Shown piece after piece: positions 1-8,081 of a stretch of DNA of 39,444 nucleotides. The notes beneath the pieces are model-generated. The model ran no database searches, was not told where the DNA came from, and saw nothing but the letters and a program-made list of their open reading frames with translations. This stretch comes from Nitrospira sp. SB0662_bin_26 (GTDB lineage Bacteria > Nitrospirota > Nitrospiria > Nitrospirales > UBA8639), in contig VXOF01000060.1 of the NCBI GenBank assembly GCA_009840285.1, positions 1 through 39,444 of the forward strand, written 5' to 3'. Position 1 is the stretch's first letter; the number at the start of each line of letters is the position of its first letter. A program made the translations under genes and the position numbers.

Positions 1-54
1 GAGCGAGGACACAACGCAGCCCTGCGCCCGATAGTGCATTAAATCAGAGGTTCC
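1..54. mobile_element. Partial MITE-like element (copy 1)
   Basis: These 54 bases are identical to the last 54 bases of the complete element at 27430-27571 and end in the same terminal inverted repeat, TAAATCAGAGGTTCC (40-54). The other end lies outside the window. The first gene of the window begins 26 bases further on. No transposase is visible, so mobility would need to be supplied in trans. Confidence 0.8.
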
Positions 55-80
55 TAAAGAAGAACCTTGGAGGCCAGCGT

Positions 81-395
81 ATGTCCATACGCATCCACGC
101 CGAAGCCCTGTACGATTCGCTGAAAACCGTATTGGGCAACCATGATCCTGACCAGATACGGACCAAGCTGGAGAAAGAACTCCGTCATCTGATACCCAAC
201 TGGAGCGACAGGATTCCGGACTGTCCGGGTTGGTATTGGTTCAAGCCGCAAGGCGTCGCCGAACCGCAACTCCTCCTTGTGGATCATGGCCGTATCGACA
301 CCAAACTCATGGCCGATTTAGGCCCCCCGAATAATCTGGTGGACGTTCAGCGCGTGAAAGGGCTTTGGGCCGGGCCCCTGCTGCCTCCCACGTAA
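81..395 (+). CDS. Small hypothetical protein
   Basis: A 104-residue soluble protein that I cannot assign to a named family. It has no signal peptide or membrane segment. The central PGWYWFKP stretch followed by a short beta-rich segment (EPQLLLVDHG) and a terminal GLWAGPL recalls small beta-sheet domains of unknown function. The ATG is preceded by TTGGAGG about 7 bases upstream, a good ribosome binding site. The stop codon lies one base before the next gene, so the two are almost certainly co-transcribed and translationally coupled. The coding start sits just downstream of a MITE-like element end (1-54), which may have replaced its original promoter region. Confidence 0.7.
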   Translation: MSIRIHAEALYDSLKTVLGNHDPDQIRTKLEKELRHLIPNWSDRIPDCPGWYWFKPQGVAEPQLLLVDHGRIDTKLMADLGPPNNLVDVQRVKGLWAGPLLPPT

Positions 396-396
396 G

Positions 397-1350
397 ATGA
401 TGTCCGACCACGAAGCCTCCTGGAAATCGTTCCGTGCATCACGACTCGACTACCTGTCCGCCCTGGCCGTACCCATCGCCGAAGGTGTCACGCGCCGGGA
501 TACAACCCATCCCGCATTTTGCGGTTGTATCGACTGGCATTCCTGTGTCCATGGACACTATGCCTTATTCACCATATCCCGATTAACCGGAGAGGCACGG
601 TGGAGTGATCTGGCGGAATCCTTGCTCATCCCTGAAAAACTCGAGCAGGAACTGGTCTGCATACGGAATGGTGAATTGAACGAGGAACTTCCCTATGGAT
701 ACGCGTGGTTCCTGAAACTTGCACAAGATCGCCAACGCTTTTTTCAGAAAAACGACTTGCACCCTATCGCCGGCGAACTGGCACAACGGCTCGCACAATG
801 GATCTTCTCTCTCTCCGGCAATGACATCGTGACCTCTGCCCGAAACCGCGCCTATGGCAACGTCTCCTGGGCCGTGCTGAATTTGTGGGAGTGGGCCCAG
901 TGGAACCGGGAGCCGGAGCTGATTGACGCTCTATCCGTGTTCACACGCGAGCAATTACTGCCCCTCGATCAGGAGCTTCCTCCTTCCTGCGACCACCTGA
1001 CAGATGAATTCTTCCCGGCCGCGTTGCAGCGAACGCGAGCGATTCTCACCATCCTGCCTCACAACGAGTCGCGCGCCTGGTTGAGCGCGTACCTTGCGGA
1101 AGACTTTCAATTGGAGCCCGTCCGGCGTCCGGCCTTTCCGCATTCGGCCGGGCTCAATTTCAGCCGGTGCTGGGGCTTATGGGAGCTGTTTCAATACACA
1201 AGAAATCCGGTCTATCGCGATCAATACATACGGCACTTTGCCACGCACGTGAACCATCCCGAATATTGGCGCGACGATTACAAAAAATATGGTCATTGGG
1301 TCGCCCAGTTCGGGGTCTACGCCCTCGCACTCAGCTTCGATAATCCGTAA
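397..1350 (+). CDS. DUF2891 family protein
   Basis: A 317-residue protein matching the DUF2891 family. The diagnostic block is HPAFCGCIDWHSCVHGHYAL near residues 39-58, followed by PYGYAWFLKLA and a C-terminal half with HSAGLNFSRCWGLWELF. Family members are predicted alpha/alpha-toroid proteins with conserved His and Asp residues resembling those of glycan-processing enzymes, but no reaction is established. There is no clear signal peptide, so it is probably cytoplasmic. Two adjacent ATG codons (397 and 400) could serve as start. It follows the small hypothetical gene with a one-base gap, so the pair forms a unit. Confidence 0.85.
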   Translation: MMSDHEASWKSFRASRLDYLSALAVPIAEGVTRRDTTHPAFCGCIDWHSCVHGHYALFTISRLTGEARWSDLAESLLIPEKLEQELVCIRNGELNEELPYGYAWFLKLAQDRQRFFQKNDLHPIAGELAQRLAQWIFSLSGNDIVTSARNRAYGNVSWAVLNLWEWAQWNREPELIDALSVFTREQLLPLDQELPPSCDHLTDEFFPAALQRTRAILTILPHNESRAWLSAYLAEDFQLEPVRRPAFPHSAGLNFSRCWGLWELFQYTRNPVYRDQYIRHFATHVNHPEYWRDDYKKYGHWVAQFGVYALALSFDNP

Positions 1351-1384
1351 TCACGGCGCATTCGTTCTTCGCGACGCAGCCCGG

Positions 1385-1414
1385 TTGACAATGGGTTTTG
1401 CCGGTAGGTAGAAA
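1385..1414 (+). promoter_or_regulatory. Candidate sigma70 promoter for the YbjQ-like gene
   Basis: A perfect -35 TTGACA (1385-1390) is followed after 18 bases by TAGAAA (1409-1414). Just downstream, TTCAGC-TTT-GCTGAA (1415-1429) forms a perfect 6-bp stem hairpin that would lie at or near the 5' end of the transcript. The gene starts at 1457. Promoter strength and the exact start site are inference. Confidence 0.4.
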
Positions 1415-1456
1415 TTCAGCTTTGCTGAAGAAAGCGTTTTTTACGGAGTTCTGCCG

Positions 1457-2026
1457 ATGCCGATCAACGAGCTACGAAAACCGGGGGCGAAGATGAGCCT
1501 CAAGGAAGCACTCGAACGAGCCGAAAAGCTCAAACGCATGGCTGCGAGCAGCAACCCCAATGAAGCGGCCGTGGCCGCGGCACGACTCAAAGCCTTTGAC
1601 GTCGATGCCGCGCGCGCGCCTCAATCGAAAGATGCCGCGTTCGAACCGGCACCTGTCACGGCAACCGGCGAACACGGACCTTCCAATTACAAAGTCGAAG
1701 TGCTCGATGAGTTGCCCGTCATTCCCTACAGGGAATTGGGAGAATTGGAAGTGGAGCAGGCACCCGACACCGCGTCGGTGAACTGGGACGTGCTTCATGC
1801 CGAATTACTGGAACGGGCCCAACAGATCGGCGCCCACGCCGTCATCGATATTCAGATCAAGGGCACGATTCAGCAAAAAATCCTGACCGGCATGGCGCTC
1901 AAATACCTGTCACCGCAAGAGATCCTGGATGTTCAAGCGGCGAATAAATTGGATGAGGACGAGAAAGCCTATCATGAAGCGCAAAAGGAACGCCGCGATG
2001 AAGACTGGGCCCCACCCGTGGGGTAG
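1457..2026 (+). CDS. YbjQ/DUF2786-like small protein of unknown function
   Basis: A 189-residue soluble protein. The N-terminal part (about 14-46) reads LKEALERAEKLKRMAASSNP, an alpha-helical segment like DUF2786 N-termini. The C-terminal part (about 90-150) contains a segment with QIGAHAVIDIQIKG, resembling the YbjQ/DUF74 type of fold, whose members form ring-shaped pentamers and are sometimes called heavy-metal-binding without proof. The tail is highly charged. ACGGAG lies upstream of the ATG with about 8 bases spacing. The gene stands alone, with a candidate promoter at 1385-1414 and a cluster of palindromic repeats just after its stop. Its function is unknown. Confidence 0.7.
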   Translation: MPINELRKPGAKMSLKEALERAEKLKRMAASSNPNEAAVAAARLKAFDVDAARAPQSKDAAFEPAPVTATGEHGPSNYKVEVLDELPVIPYRELGELEVEQAPDTASVNWDVLHAELLERAQQIGAHAVIDIQIKGTIQQKILTGMALKYLSPQEILDVQAANKLDEDEKAYHEAQKERRDEDWAPPVG

Positions 2027-2048
2027 GCGTCGAGCCGGGGTTGTTGAG

Positions 2049-2237
2049 TTACGCCCTTCGACAAGCCTGTCCTGAGCGTCCTTCGACTTCGCTCCGCTAC
2101 GCCTGTCCTGAGCGCAGTCGAAGGGCTCAGGACGAACGGGGAGTGATAATCCGTTCATCCTGAGCGTAAGACGCAACGCGCCTGAAGTCGAAGGAAGCGT
2201 AGGTCTCTTGAGACCGAAGTCGAAGGGCGACGCTAAT
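2049..2237. repeat. Cluster of TCCTGAGC/GTCGAAGG palindromic repeats
   Basis: This intergenic stretch is made of repeated, inverted variants of CCTGTCCTGAGCG and CCTTCGACTTCG/AGTCGAAGGG. It also holds a GGTCTC-TT-GAGACC stem. Related units fill 9957-10088. Such short palindromic units are scattered between genes in many bacterial genomes. They would fold into strong hairpins in RNA and may limit read-through from 1457-2026 into the fumarase gene. No coding function is seen. Confidence 0.75.
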
Positions 2238-2332
2238 CCAACTACCCCAACCTGCGTGCTTGCCCTGATCCTGTCTTGAGGTGCATTCGTCCAGTCAAGT
2301 GTGGCAAGATTCATTTTGGGGGAACGTCGCCC

Positions 2333-3985
2333 ATGGAATTTCGCTATCAGGAACTCTTCGAACACGGATTGGATACGACGACGTATCGCAAGTTGACGTC
2401 GGACCACGTCGCCACCACCAGGTTTGAAGGCCAGGAGATCCTCACCATCCAGCCTGAAGCACTCACGCTGTTGGCGCGTGAGGCCATGGATGACGTGGCG
2501 CATCTCTTGCGAGCGAGCCATCTCAAACAATTGGGCAACATTCTGGACGATCCTGAAGCTTCGGAGAACGATCGCTTCGTCGCGTTGGAACTGCTCAAGA
2601 ATGCCAACATCGCCGCCGGCCGGGTGCTGCCGGGCTGCCAGGATACCGGCACAGCGATCGCCGTCGGATACAAAGGCCAGCAGGTGTTCACCACGGGCCA
2701 TGACGCCGAAGCGCTCTCGCGCGGTATCTATGAAGCCTATGCGCAACGCCATCTGCGCTATTCGCAGTTGGCGCCACTCGACATGTATACCGAGAAGAAT
2801 ACCGGCACGAACCTCCCGGCGCAGATTGAGCTCTATGCCGAACCCGGCTCGGAATACCGTTTCCTGTTTATTGCCAAAGGCGGAGGGTCGGCAAACAAAA
2901 CCTTTTTATACCAGGAGACCAAAGCCCTGCTGAATCCCAAAGCCCTGCTCTCCTTTGTCGCGGAGAAAATCCGCACGATCGGGACCTCGGCCTGCCCTCC
3001 CTATCACCTGGCCATCGTCATCGGAGGCTTGTCCGCGGAGTTCACCTTGAAGACCGTCAAACTCGCAAGCTGTCACTATCTTGATGATCTCCCGACTTCC
3101 GGAAACAATTTGGGACGTGCGTTTCGGGACCTCGATTTCGAGAAGGACATCTTACGACTCTGCGCTGAAACCGGCATCGGCGCCCAATTCGGCGGTAAAT
3201 ATTTCGCACACGACGTCCGGGTCATTCGCCTCCCCCGGCATGGTGCGTCCTGCCCCGTTGGTCTGGGTGTCTCCTGCTCGGCCGACCGGCAAATCCTGGG
3301 CAAAATTACCAAAGACGGTGTCTTTCTCGAACAACTCGAAACGAATCCCGCGCAATACCTCCCAGACGTCGGCGAAAAGGATCTGGAGGAGAAAGTCGTC
3401 AGACTCGATCTGAACCGGCCGATGCCGGCCATCCTTTCAGAGTTGCGCGAACATCCGGTCGCCACCCGGTTGTCGCTGACCGGACCTATTGTCGTGGCGC
3501 GGGACATCGCCCACGCCAAACTAAAAGAACAACTGGATGCCGGAAAGGGCCTTCCCGGGTATTTCAAAAATCACGTCGTGTATTACGCCGGCCCCGCCAA
3601 AAAACCCGAAGGATACGCCTCAGGTTCCTTCGGCCCCACGACCGCCGGGCGCATGGACTCTTACGTGGAGCAGTTTCAGGCCGAAGGGGCCAGCCTAGTC
3701 ATGCTGGCGAAAGGCAACCGTTCCCAACAGGTGCGCGAGTCCTGCCGGAAGTACGGGGGCTTCTACCTGGGATCCATCGGTGGGCCTGCCGCACGGCTGG
3801 CCGAACACAGCATCAAAAAAGTCGAAGTGCTCGAATTCGAGGATCTCGGCATGGAAGCGGTATGGAAAATCGAAGTCGAGGATTTCCCGGCCTTCATCGT
3901 CATCAATCACGAAGGCCGGGACTTTTACAACGACCTCGACGCGCGACGCTCGCTGGTTCAACCCGACAAACAGGCAAGATCCTAG
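2333..3985 (+). CDS. fumA: Fumarate hydratase, class I (iron-sulfur)
   Basis: A 550-residue class I fumarase interconverting fumarate and malate in the TCA cycle, typically a cytoplasmic homodimer with an oxygen-sensitive [4Fe-4S] cluster. The three expected cluster cysteines are visible: C102 in GCQDTGT, C221 in TSACPPYH and C307 in GASCPVG. The N-terminal alpha domain and the C-terminal beta domain ([17 protein letters not shown] onward, with [11 protein letters not shown]) are joined in one chain, as in the long FumA/FumB type. I chose ATG 2333, preceded by GGGGGAA; an in-frame TTG at 2276 would add 19 residues unlike the family. The gene is monocistronic, flanked by repeats upstream and a 262-base gap downstream. 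Confidence 0.95.
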   Translation: MEFRYQELFEHGLDTTTYRKLTSDHVATTRFEGQEILTIQPEALTLLAREAMDDVAHLLRASHLKQLGNILDDPEASENDRFVALELLKNANIAAGRVLPGCQDTGTAIAVGYKGQQVFTTGHDAEALSRGIYEAYAQRHLRYSQLAPLDMYTEKNTGTNLPAQIELYAEPGSEYRFLFIAKGGGSANKTFLYQETKALLNPKALLSFVAEKIRTIGTSACPPYHLAIVIGGLSAEFTLKTVKLASCHYLDDLPTSGNNLGRAFRDLDFEKDILRLCAETGIGAQFGGKYFAHDVRVIRLPRHGASCPVGLGVSCSADRQILGKITKDGVFLEQLETNPAQYLPDVGEKDLEEKVVRLDLNRPMPAILSELREHPVATRLSLTGPIVVARDIAHAKLKEQLDAGKGLPGYFKNHVVYYAGPAKKPEGYASGSFGPTTAGRMDSYVEQFQAEGASLVMLAKGNRSQQVRESCRKYGGFYLGSIGGPAARLAEHSIKKVEVLEFEDLGMEAVWKIEVEDFPAFIVINHEGRDFYNDLDARRSLVQPDKQARS

Positions 3986-4247
3986 AGATTTGCGCGTTGC
4001 AGGGTCGTCCTGTTCCGAAGCCTTTTCTCCCGCGCTGTTGTCTTCCCGGAAAAAATGTGCTACCGTGCCTCTTGAAGATGGTGGCCTGCGTTGGCGTTCA
4101 GTTCAACAAGATGGCCATTTATTAATCGAGGTTGCAATCGGAAATCTGATCGAAAGCTGACCCAAGCCGCATTTCTCCAGTCGTGCTTCGGCCCTCCTTT
4201 CCCGTTTTTCGAGTGTAAATCCCCAATACTTTCAAAGGAGTTGTTCT
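3986..4247. other. Intergenic gap upstream of the RRM gene
   Basis: 262 bases without a credible gene. It ends in AAAGGAG, the ribosome binding site of the RRM gene. I see no clear terminator or consensus promoter. RRM genes of this type often have long 5' leaders, but nothing here proves one. Confidence 0.3.
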
Positions 4248-4559
4248 ATGCCGTTTAAAATTTATGTGGGCGGATTGCCATATCCGACAACCGAAACGGA
4301 GTTGACCGATCTGTTTGTCCAACATGGCAACGTGGATTCGGCAAAAATCATTACCGATAAATACACCGGCCGGTCCCGGGGTTTCGGTTTTGTCGAAATG
4401 CCCTCGGAAGAAGAAGGCAAAGCAGCCATTGCGGCTTTGAACGGGACCCAATTGGATGGCCGTACGTTGACCGTGAACCAGGCCCGGCCTCAAGAAGCAA
4501 GGCCCGGCGGCGGCGGACGCGGTGGGTTCGGCGGTCGAGGCGGACGACACGATCGCTAA
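4248..4559 (+). CDS. RRM-domain RNA-binding protein
   Basis: A 103-residue protein with a single RNA recognition motif (residues about 3-80) and a Gly/Arg-rich tail (about 86-103, GGGGRGGFGGRGGR). RNP2 is IYVGGL and RNP1 is RGFGFVEM, carrying the aromatic residues that stack on RNA bases. Bacterial proteins of this kind bind single-stranded RNA and are often linked to cold adaptation; that role here is inference. AAAGGAG precedes the ATG at proper spacing. The gene is monocistronic and is followed by a G/C-rich inverted repeat between it and a convergent gene. Confidence 0.93.
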   Translation: MPFKIYVGGLPYPTTETELTDLFVQHGNVDSAKIITDKYTGRSRGFGFVEMPSEEEGKAAIAALNGTQLDGRTLTVNQARPQEARPGGGGRGGFGGRGGRHDR

Positions 4560-4577
4560 AATACGCCATGAGTGAGA

Positions 4578-4625
4578 ACTGGGGAGGGGCTTGAGCCTTC
4601 TCCCCCTCTCACCTCCCCTCCCAGT
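4578..4625. terminator. Possible bidirectional terminator hairpin
   Basis: ACTGGGGAGGGG (4578-4589) pairs imperfectly with CTCCCCTCCCAGT (4613-4625), between two convergent genes. There is no T-run, so it may act as a stabilising hairpin rather than an intrinsic terminator. It overlaps the end of the minus-strand gene. Confidence 0.35.
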
Positions 4626-5175
4626 AGGTCGGCAAGGCCGTTTCCAGCACCCGCAAGACAATACCCCAAATTTTTCGAGCCTCTCGAATTTCGTCGGCGC
4701 AGACGTACGTCAGCAGCATCAGGCTCCAGCCGTCTACTCCATGAAGATGAAAACGCGTCGGTTGCAATTCCAACCGGATTTCCACGTCCAGCCGCTGTTT
4801 CAGGGCCTGACTCGCCGCATGCATCAGCTCATCTATTCGGGCTCGTAAAAAATCAGCCAGGTTCTTCATGGCTGGTTTGTCCTGCTCGGATGGTTCAGCC
4901 GGACATAGCACGACGAACGACGTCAATCGAGACATGGACGAATCGCCGGGAACGAAATGCTGTGCGGCAGCCAGGCTCATCAATGGCGTTTGAGGAGCAT
5001 TGATCACGTGCAGGAGAGATTGCATTTCCGGCCACCCGATACAGGAAGGCAACACCGGGATCCATTCGGGATGCGCCTTGAGATCGACAAAACCGTCTTC
5101 AGGGGTCCCGTCGTTATTGAATGACGAAAACGGTACATGAAAGACGTTCGAACTTTCAGAAACTGAAATGCCCAT
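4609..5175 (-). CDS. Hypothetical protein
   Basis: A 188-residue soluble protein of unknown family. I start it at ATG 5175 because AAAGGAAA lies 8 bases upstream; an upstream in-frame ATG at 5226 lacks such a site. No signal peptide, membrane helix or metal motif is seen. The C-terminal half has amphipathic segments (KNLADFLRARIDELMHAASQ, LDVEIRLELQPTRFHLHGVD). It is read away from the copper-related cluster and shares its upstream region with the His-rich gene at 5340, so the two are divergently transcribed. Confidence 0.6.
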   Translation of the reverse strand: MGISVSESSNVFHVPFSSFNNDGTPEDGFVDLKAHPEWIPVLPSCIGWPEMQSLLHVINAPQTPLMSLAAAQHFVPGDSSMSRLTSFVVLCPAEPSEQDKPAMKNLADFLRARIDELMHAASQALKQRLDVEIRLELQPTRFHLHGVDGWSLMLLTYVCADEIREARKIWGIVLRVLETALPTYWEGR

Positions 5176-5339
5176 GATAAAATTTCCTTTATCGAACGCT
5201 GTTCGCCGGTCTCCGCAATGAGCCATCCGCTCGCTCGCGATTCCTGAGCATACAACAGATCAACCTTACCTTGAAGACCTCCACGGTTCTTGACACACGG
5301 AGGCTCTTGCCCTATGCTGAACTTCAAGGTGATGTATTC

Positions 5340-5639
5340 ATGACTCGTATATCCCGCACAGCACTCGTTCTCGGGGTTCTGACCTGTTTCCTGGTCATGA
5401 GCGGCGTGGTTTCCAGCCATGCTGCCGCTCATTCCCTTCACCACGTTCACCATAACGCGGCTACCCATTCGACGATTCTCTGCTCTCTTATGTGCGCGGC
5501 CGGCCAGGTGGTCAGCGTTGCTGAGCCGGTGTTTGACGCCCCGCTCACCGTTTTACAGGCCTTGGAGGTTTCCAGGGTTGATCCTGTCACGAGTACCGTT
5601 CCCACGCTTCGCTTTTCTCGCGGCCCTCCCCGTTTCTAA
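5340..5639 (+). CDS. Small secreted or membrane-anchored His-rich protein
   Basis: A 99-residue protein starting at ATG 5340, preceded by AAGGTGAT. An N-terminal hydrophobic segment (about residues 8-26) acts as signal or anchor. It is followed by a cluster of six histidines in thirteen residues (HSLHHVHHNAATH) and then CSLMC. This arrangement resembles small DUF2946-like proteins found next to copper-handling genes and suggests Cu binding at the membrane or periplasm. The next gene is an outer-membrane barrel 163 bases downstream, then a cupredoxin-like protein, all on the same strand. Function as a copper chaperone or sensor is inference. Confidence 0.65.
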   Translation: MTRISRTALVLGVLTCFLVMSGVVSSHAAAHSLHHVHHNAATHSTILCSLMCAAGQVVSVAEPVFDAPLTVLQALEVSRVDPVTSTVPTLRFSRGPPRF

Positions 5640-5802
5640 GTCTCAAGTCTTCTCTTTCACACGTTGCAGCGTTCTTTCCGTCGAGGGATGTACCCTTGCG
5701 GGCTATGCTGTTTACTCCTATTTCCAATGGAGGACTTGATGACTCGATCCGAGGAATTGGCACAATCAGTTTCATTCATGCTTTGCGAGAAGAGGTTTGC
5801 AA

Positions 5803-6972
5803 ATGAACGGAGTACTGAACCCGGTGAAACCGGGAATGATATTTGTGTTTTTTTTATTCTGCCTGACGTGGGCCGGCACGCAAGAGGTTCACGCGGCGTT
5901 ATTGGACGGCTTGCTCGATGACGTCGAGGAGTCCTTGGCTGAGGGTTTGGCAGAAAAAGGAGAAAAACTGACCACGGGGAACTTTTACACCGACGATAAA
6001 CCGAATGCCCATGCCCCGATCGGGATGATGGGAGATCACACGCATGAAGCGGGAGAAGTCATGTTCTCCTATCGCTTGATGCACATGTTCATGGAAGGAA
6101 ATCGATACGGGACCGATAGACTGACCACGGATGAAGTCACAATGATGGGGCGACCCGTTCCAGGCGGATATCTGGTGGCGCCCGAATCCATGCGCATGTG
6201 GATGCACATGTTCGGGCTCATGTATGGATGGAACGACACCGTCACCCTGACGCTCATGGTCCCCTACCTGAACAACAGCATGGATCACGTGACGCGTATG
6301 GGAGGCAAATTCACGACCCGTTCCGAAGGATTCGGCGATATCCGGTTCGGATCGCTTTGGCGGCTCTGGGCGGTTGAAGCCCCGAGCCTCGGAGCCCATC
6401 GGTTTCACTTCAACCTGTCGATGAGTATCCCCACGGGAAGTATTGAGCCGACGGACCAGACACCAATGGGAAACATCCGATTGCCCTATCCCATGCATCT
6501 CGGTTCAGGGACCTTCGATTTTTACCCCGGGATCACGTACGGAGGGGAGATGGGTCGCGCCACCTGGGGGATTCAAGCCATCGGCACCTTGCGGGCAGGC
6601 AACAACTCCAATGACTTCTCCAAGGGTGACGCCTATACCATCAACGTCCATGGAGCCTATGAAGTGATCCCTGATACGCTGAGCGGTTCGGTTCGGCTGA
6701 GTTGGAACCATTGGGAAGACTATGACGGGATGGACCCGAACATTCGCACGAATCACCCGATGAATCAAATGAGGATCGTTCAAACGGCGTTTCCCGATCT
6801 GTTGGGCGGCCAACGCCTTGATGTCCTGTTCGGGATCAACGTCCTGTTCCCGGATTTCATGGGTTTGGAAAGCCGGCTGGCCGTGGAAGGCGGGTTCCCG
6901 ATTTACCAGTACCTGGACGGACAGCTTGAGACCGATTCGGTTGTCACGTTCGGGTGGCAGGCGGTCTATTGA
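5803..6972 (+). CDS. Outer-membrane beta-barrel, metal-associated transporter-like
   Basis: A 389-residue secreted protein. It has a signal peptide (hydrophobic stretch about 9-25, cleavage near VHA) and then the motif HAPIGMMGDHTHEAGEVMFSY, typical of a barrel family (Phenol_MetA_deg/transporter clan) often encoded near copper or cytochrome genes. The mature part alternates polar and aromatic strands and ends GWQAVY, an aromatic C-terminus typical of outer-membrane proteins. Met and His are concentrated in segments such as MRMWMHMFGLMYG. The start is ATG 5803, with GAGAAGAGG upstream. It lies 59 bases before the cupredoxin-like gene, suggesting one transcript. Export of Cu or small solutes is inference. 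Confidence 0.75.
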   Translation: MNGVLNPVKPGMIFVFFLFCLTWAGTQEVHAALLDGLLDDVEESLAEGLAEKGEKLTTGNFYTDDKPNAHAPIGMMGDHTHEAGEVMFSYRLMHMFMEGNRYGTDRLTTDEVTMMGRPVPGGYLVAPESMRMWMHMFGLMYGWNDTVTLTLMVPYLNNSMDHVTRMGGKFTTRSEGFGDIRFGSLWRLWAVEAPSLGAHRFHFNLSMSIPTGSIEPTDQTPMGNIRLPYPMHLGSGTFDFYPGITYGGEMGRATWGIQAIGTLRAGNNSNDFSKGDAYTINVHGAYEVIPDTLSGSVRLSWNHWEDYDGMDPNIRTNHPMNQMRIVQTAFPDLLGGQRLDVLFGINVLFPDFMGLESRLAVEGGFPIYQYLDGQLETDSVVTFGWQAVY

Positions 6973-7031
6973 TTCGGACCACTTGCCGAAGAAAAAAGAG
7001 GACTGAAACGTCCTTGAAAAGGAGACATCAC

Positions 7032-7835
7032 ATGTGGCGCCGCAGTTGTACCATGATTTGGGCTCTTGTGTTTTCGGGATTCGCAGGTGCGGGGTTTGCC
7101 TACGACGTGATTGAGATCAACAACGGGGCGACCATCACGGGGAGAGTGACCTTCACGGGCTCCCTCCCTCATGCTCCCAGACAGTTTGAAGTCCGGAACG
7201 GGCCTGAGGTGTGCGGGCCGGAGCGCGTACTGAACAAACTCGACGTGCGTGACGGCACGGTGAAAGGCGTCGTCATCGCCCTGGAGGGCGTGGAAAAGGG
7301 CAAGCCTTTTTCATCGCATGAAGACACGGCCACCGGGCATGGTCGTGGAGAATTCCGGTATGCCGGCGGAAACGCGTTGAACCTTGGCGTTCGACTCGAA
7401 AAATGCAGCTTCGGCCCATTTACCGGCGTGATTCGAGCGGATGAGGCCGTCCAGTTCGTCAATCACGATTCCATCAAGCACACCCTTCATACGTATGCAT
7501 TGAAGGGCCGTAAAGCCAAAATCATGCGAACCTTGCATACCCAGAGTCTTCGAGCGCAGGGACAGACAGAAAAAGTCTTTCGCGCCCAAAAGATGCGCCG
7601 CGCCGTTGCCGTGGTGTTGACCTGCGATCGTCACGACTTTATGGAAAATTGGCTGTACGTGGTGAAGAATCCCTACTACGCCATTTCAGACGAATCAGGA
7701 AGTTTCGAGATCGGCCACATTCCGCCGGGCGACTACAACCTGATCGCATGGCATCCCGTTCTGGGCATGCAAGAGCACCGCGTGACCGTCACCGCACATG
7801 GGGCTCTCTCGGTTGACTTTGATTTCGTGAAATAA
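7032..7835 (+). CDS. Secreted cupredoxin-like protein with carboxypeptidase-regulatory domain
   Basis: A 267-residue protein with a signal peptide (residues 1-23, ending GFA). A region at about 35-205 resembles plastocyanin-like/methylamine-utilisation proteins. H150/H153 in the DSIKHTLH block and C198-H201-M204 in TCDRHDFM are a plausible type I copper ligand set. Residues about 215-265 form a transthyretin-like carboxypeptidase-regulatory domain (SGSFEIGHIPPGDYNLIAWH). The start at 7032 is set by AAAAGGAG about 7 bases upstream. It closes the three-gene cluster of His/Met-rich exported proteins. Periplasmic electron transfer or copper buffering is the likely role, not proven. Confidence 0.75.
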   Translation: MWRRSCTMIWALVFSGFAGAGFAYDVIEINNGATITGRVTFTGSLPHAPRQFEVRNGPEVCGPERVLNKLDVRDGTVKGVVIALEGVEKGKPFSSHEDTATGHGRGEFRYAGGNALNLGVRLEKCSFGPFTGVIRADEAVQFVNHDSIKHTLHTYALKGRKAKIMRTLHTQSLRAQGQTEKVFRAQKMRRAVAVVLTCDRHDFMENWLYVVKNPYYAISDESGSFEIGHIPPGDYNLIAWHPVLGMQEHRVTVTAHGALSVDFDFVK

Positions 7836-7860
7836 CGCCGCGATCGGGACTGCCGGGTCC

Positions 7861-7949
7861 TGCTATGTTTTGCTATGCCTTTGCTATGAAAGTGCTATGA
7901 ATTGCTATGCCATGCTATATTCTGCTATGCCATGCTACGGTATGCTACG
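7861..7949. repeat. Nine-unit TGCTATG array with 10-11 bp period
   Basis: TGCTA-type units begin at 7861, 7871, 7882, 7893, 7903, 7913, 7923, 7933 and 7943. The first seven units are TGCTATG or TGCTATA, the last two TGCTACG. The spacing of 10,11,11,10,10,10,10,10 places each unit on the same face of the helix, while the 3-4 base linkers vary. No gene spans it credibly. It could be a multi-site protein-binding array, a bent-DNA element or a degenerate minisatellite. Confidence 0.85.
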
Positions 7950-7986
7950 CTAAGCCGGCCTACGCTGAATCTCCCCCTCACCCTGC

Positions 7987-8009
7987 CCCCCGATTAACAA
8001 TGTCGGGGG
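7987..8009. other. Strong hairpin upstream of the DUF1015 gene
   Basis: CCCCCGA (7987-7993) and TCGGGGG (8003-8009) form a perfect 7-bp stem with a 9-base loop. There is no following T-run. It lies 72 bases before the GTG start of the DUF1015 gene, and flanking CTCCCCCT and AGGGGAGAGGG can extend the fold. Confidence 0.45.
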
Positions 8010-8081
8010 CTGCGCCTCATTTCAGATTAGGGGAGAGGGTTCTAAAAAGCTATTCTCGCATCAACGTGGAAAGGAGAACCC

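Noticed and set aside
1910-2752. 280-residue minus-strand frame
   Set aside because: It crosses the repeat cluster and overlaps two well-supported plus-strand genes; its sequence is low complexity and antisense to the fumarase.
5739-5921. Small frame starting MTRSEELAQ after TGGAGG
   Set aside because: It has a decent ribosome binding site but runs out of frame into the barrel gene's signal peptide region and resembles nothing known; a leader peptide is possible but unsupported.
7861-7949. TGCTATG array as a CRISPR
   Set aside because: Units are 7 bp with 3-4 bp linkers; CRISPR repeats and spacers are each over 20 bp and no cas gene is present.
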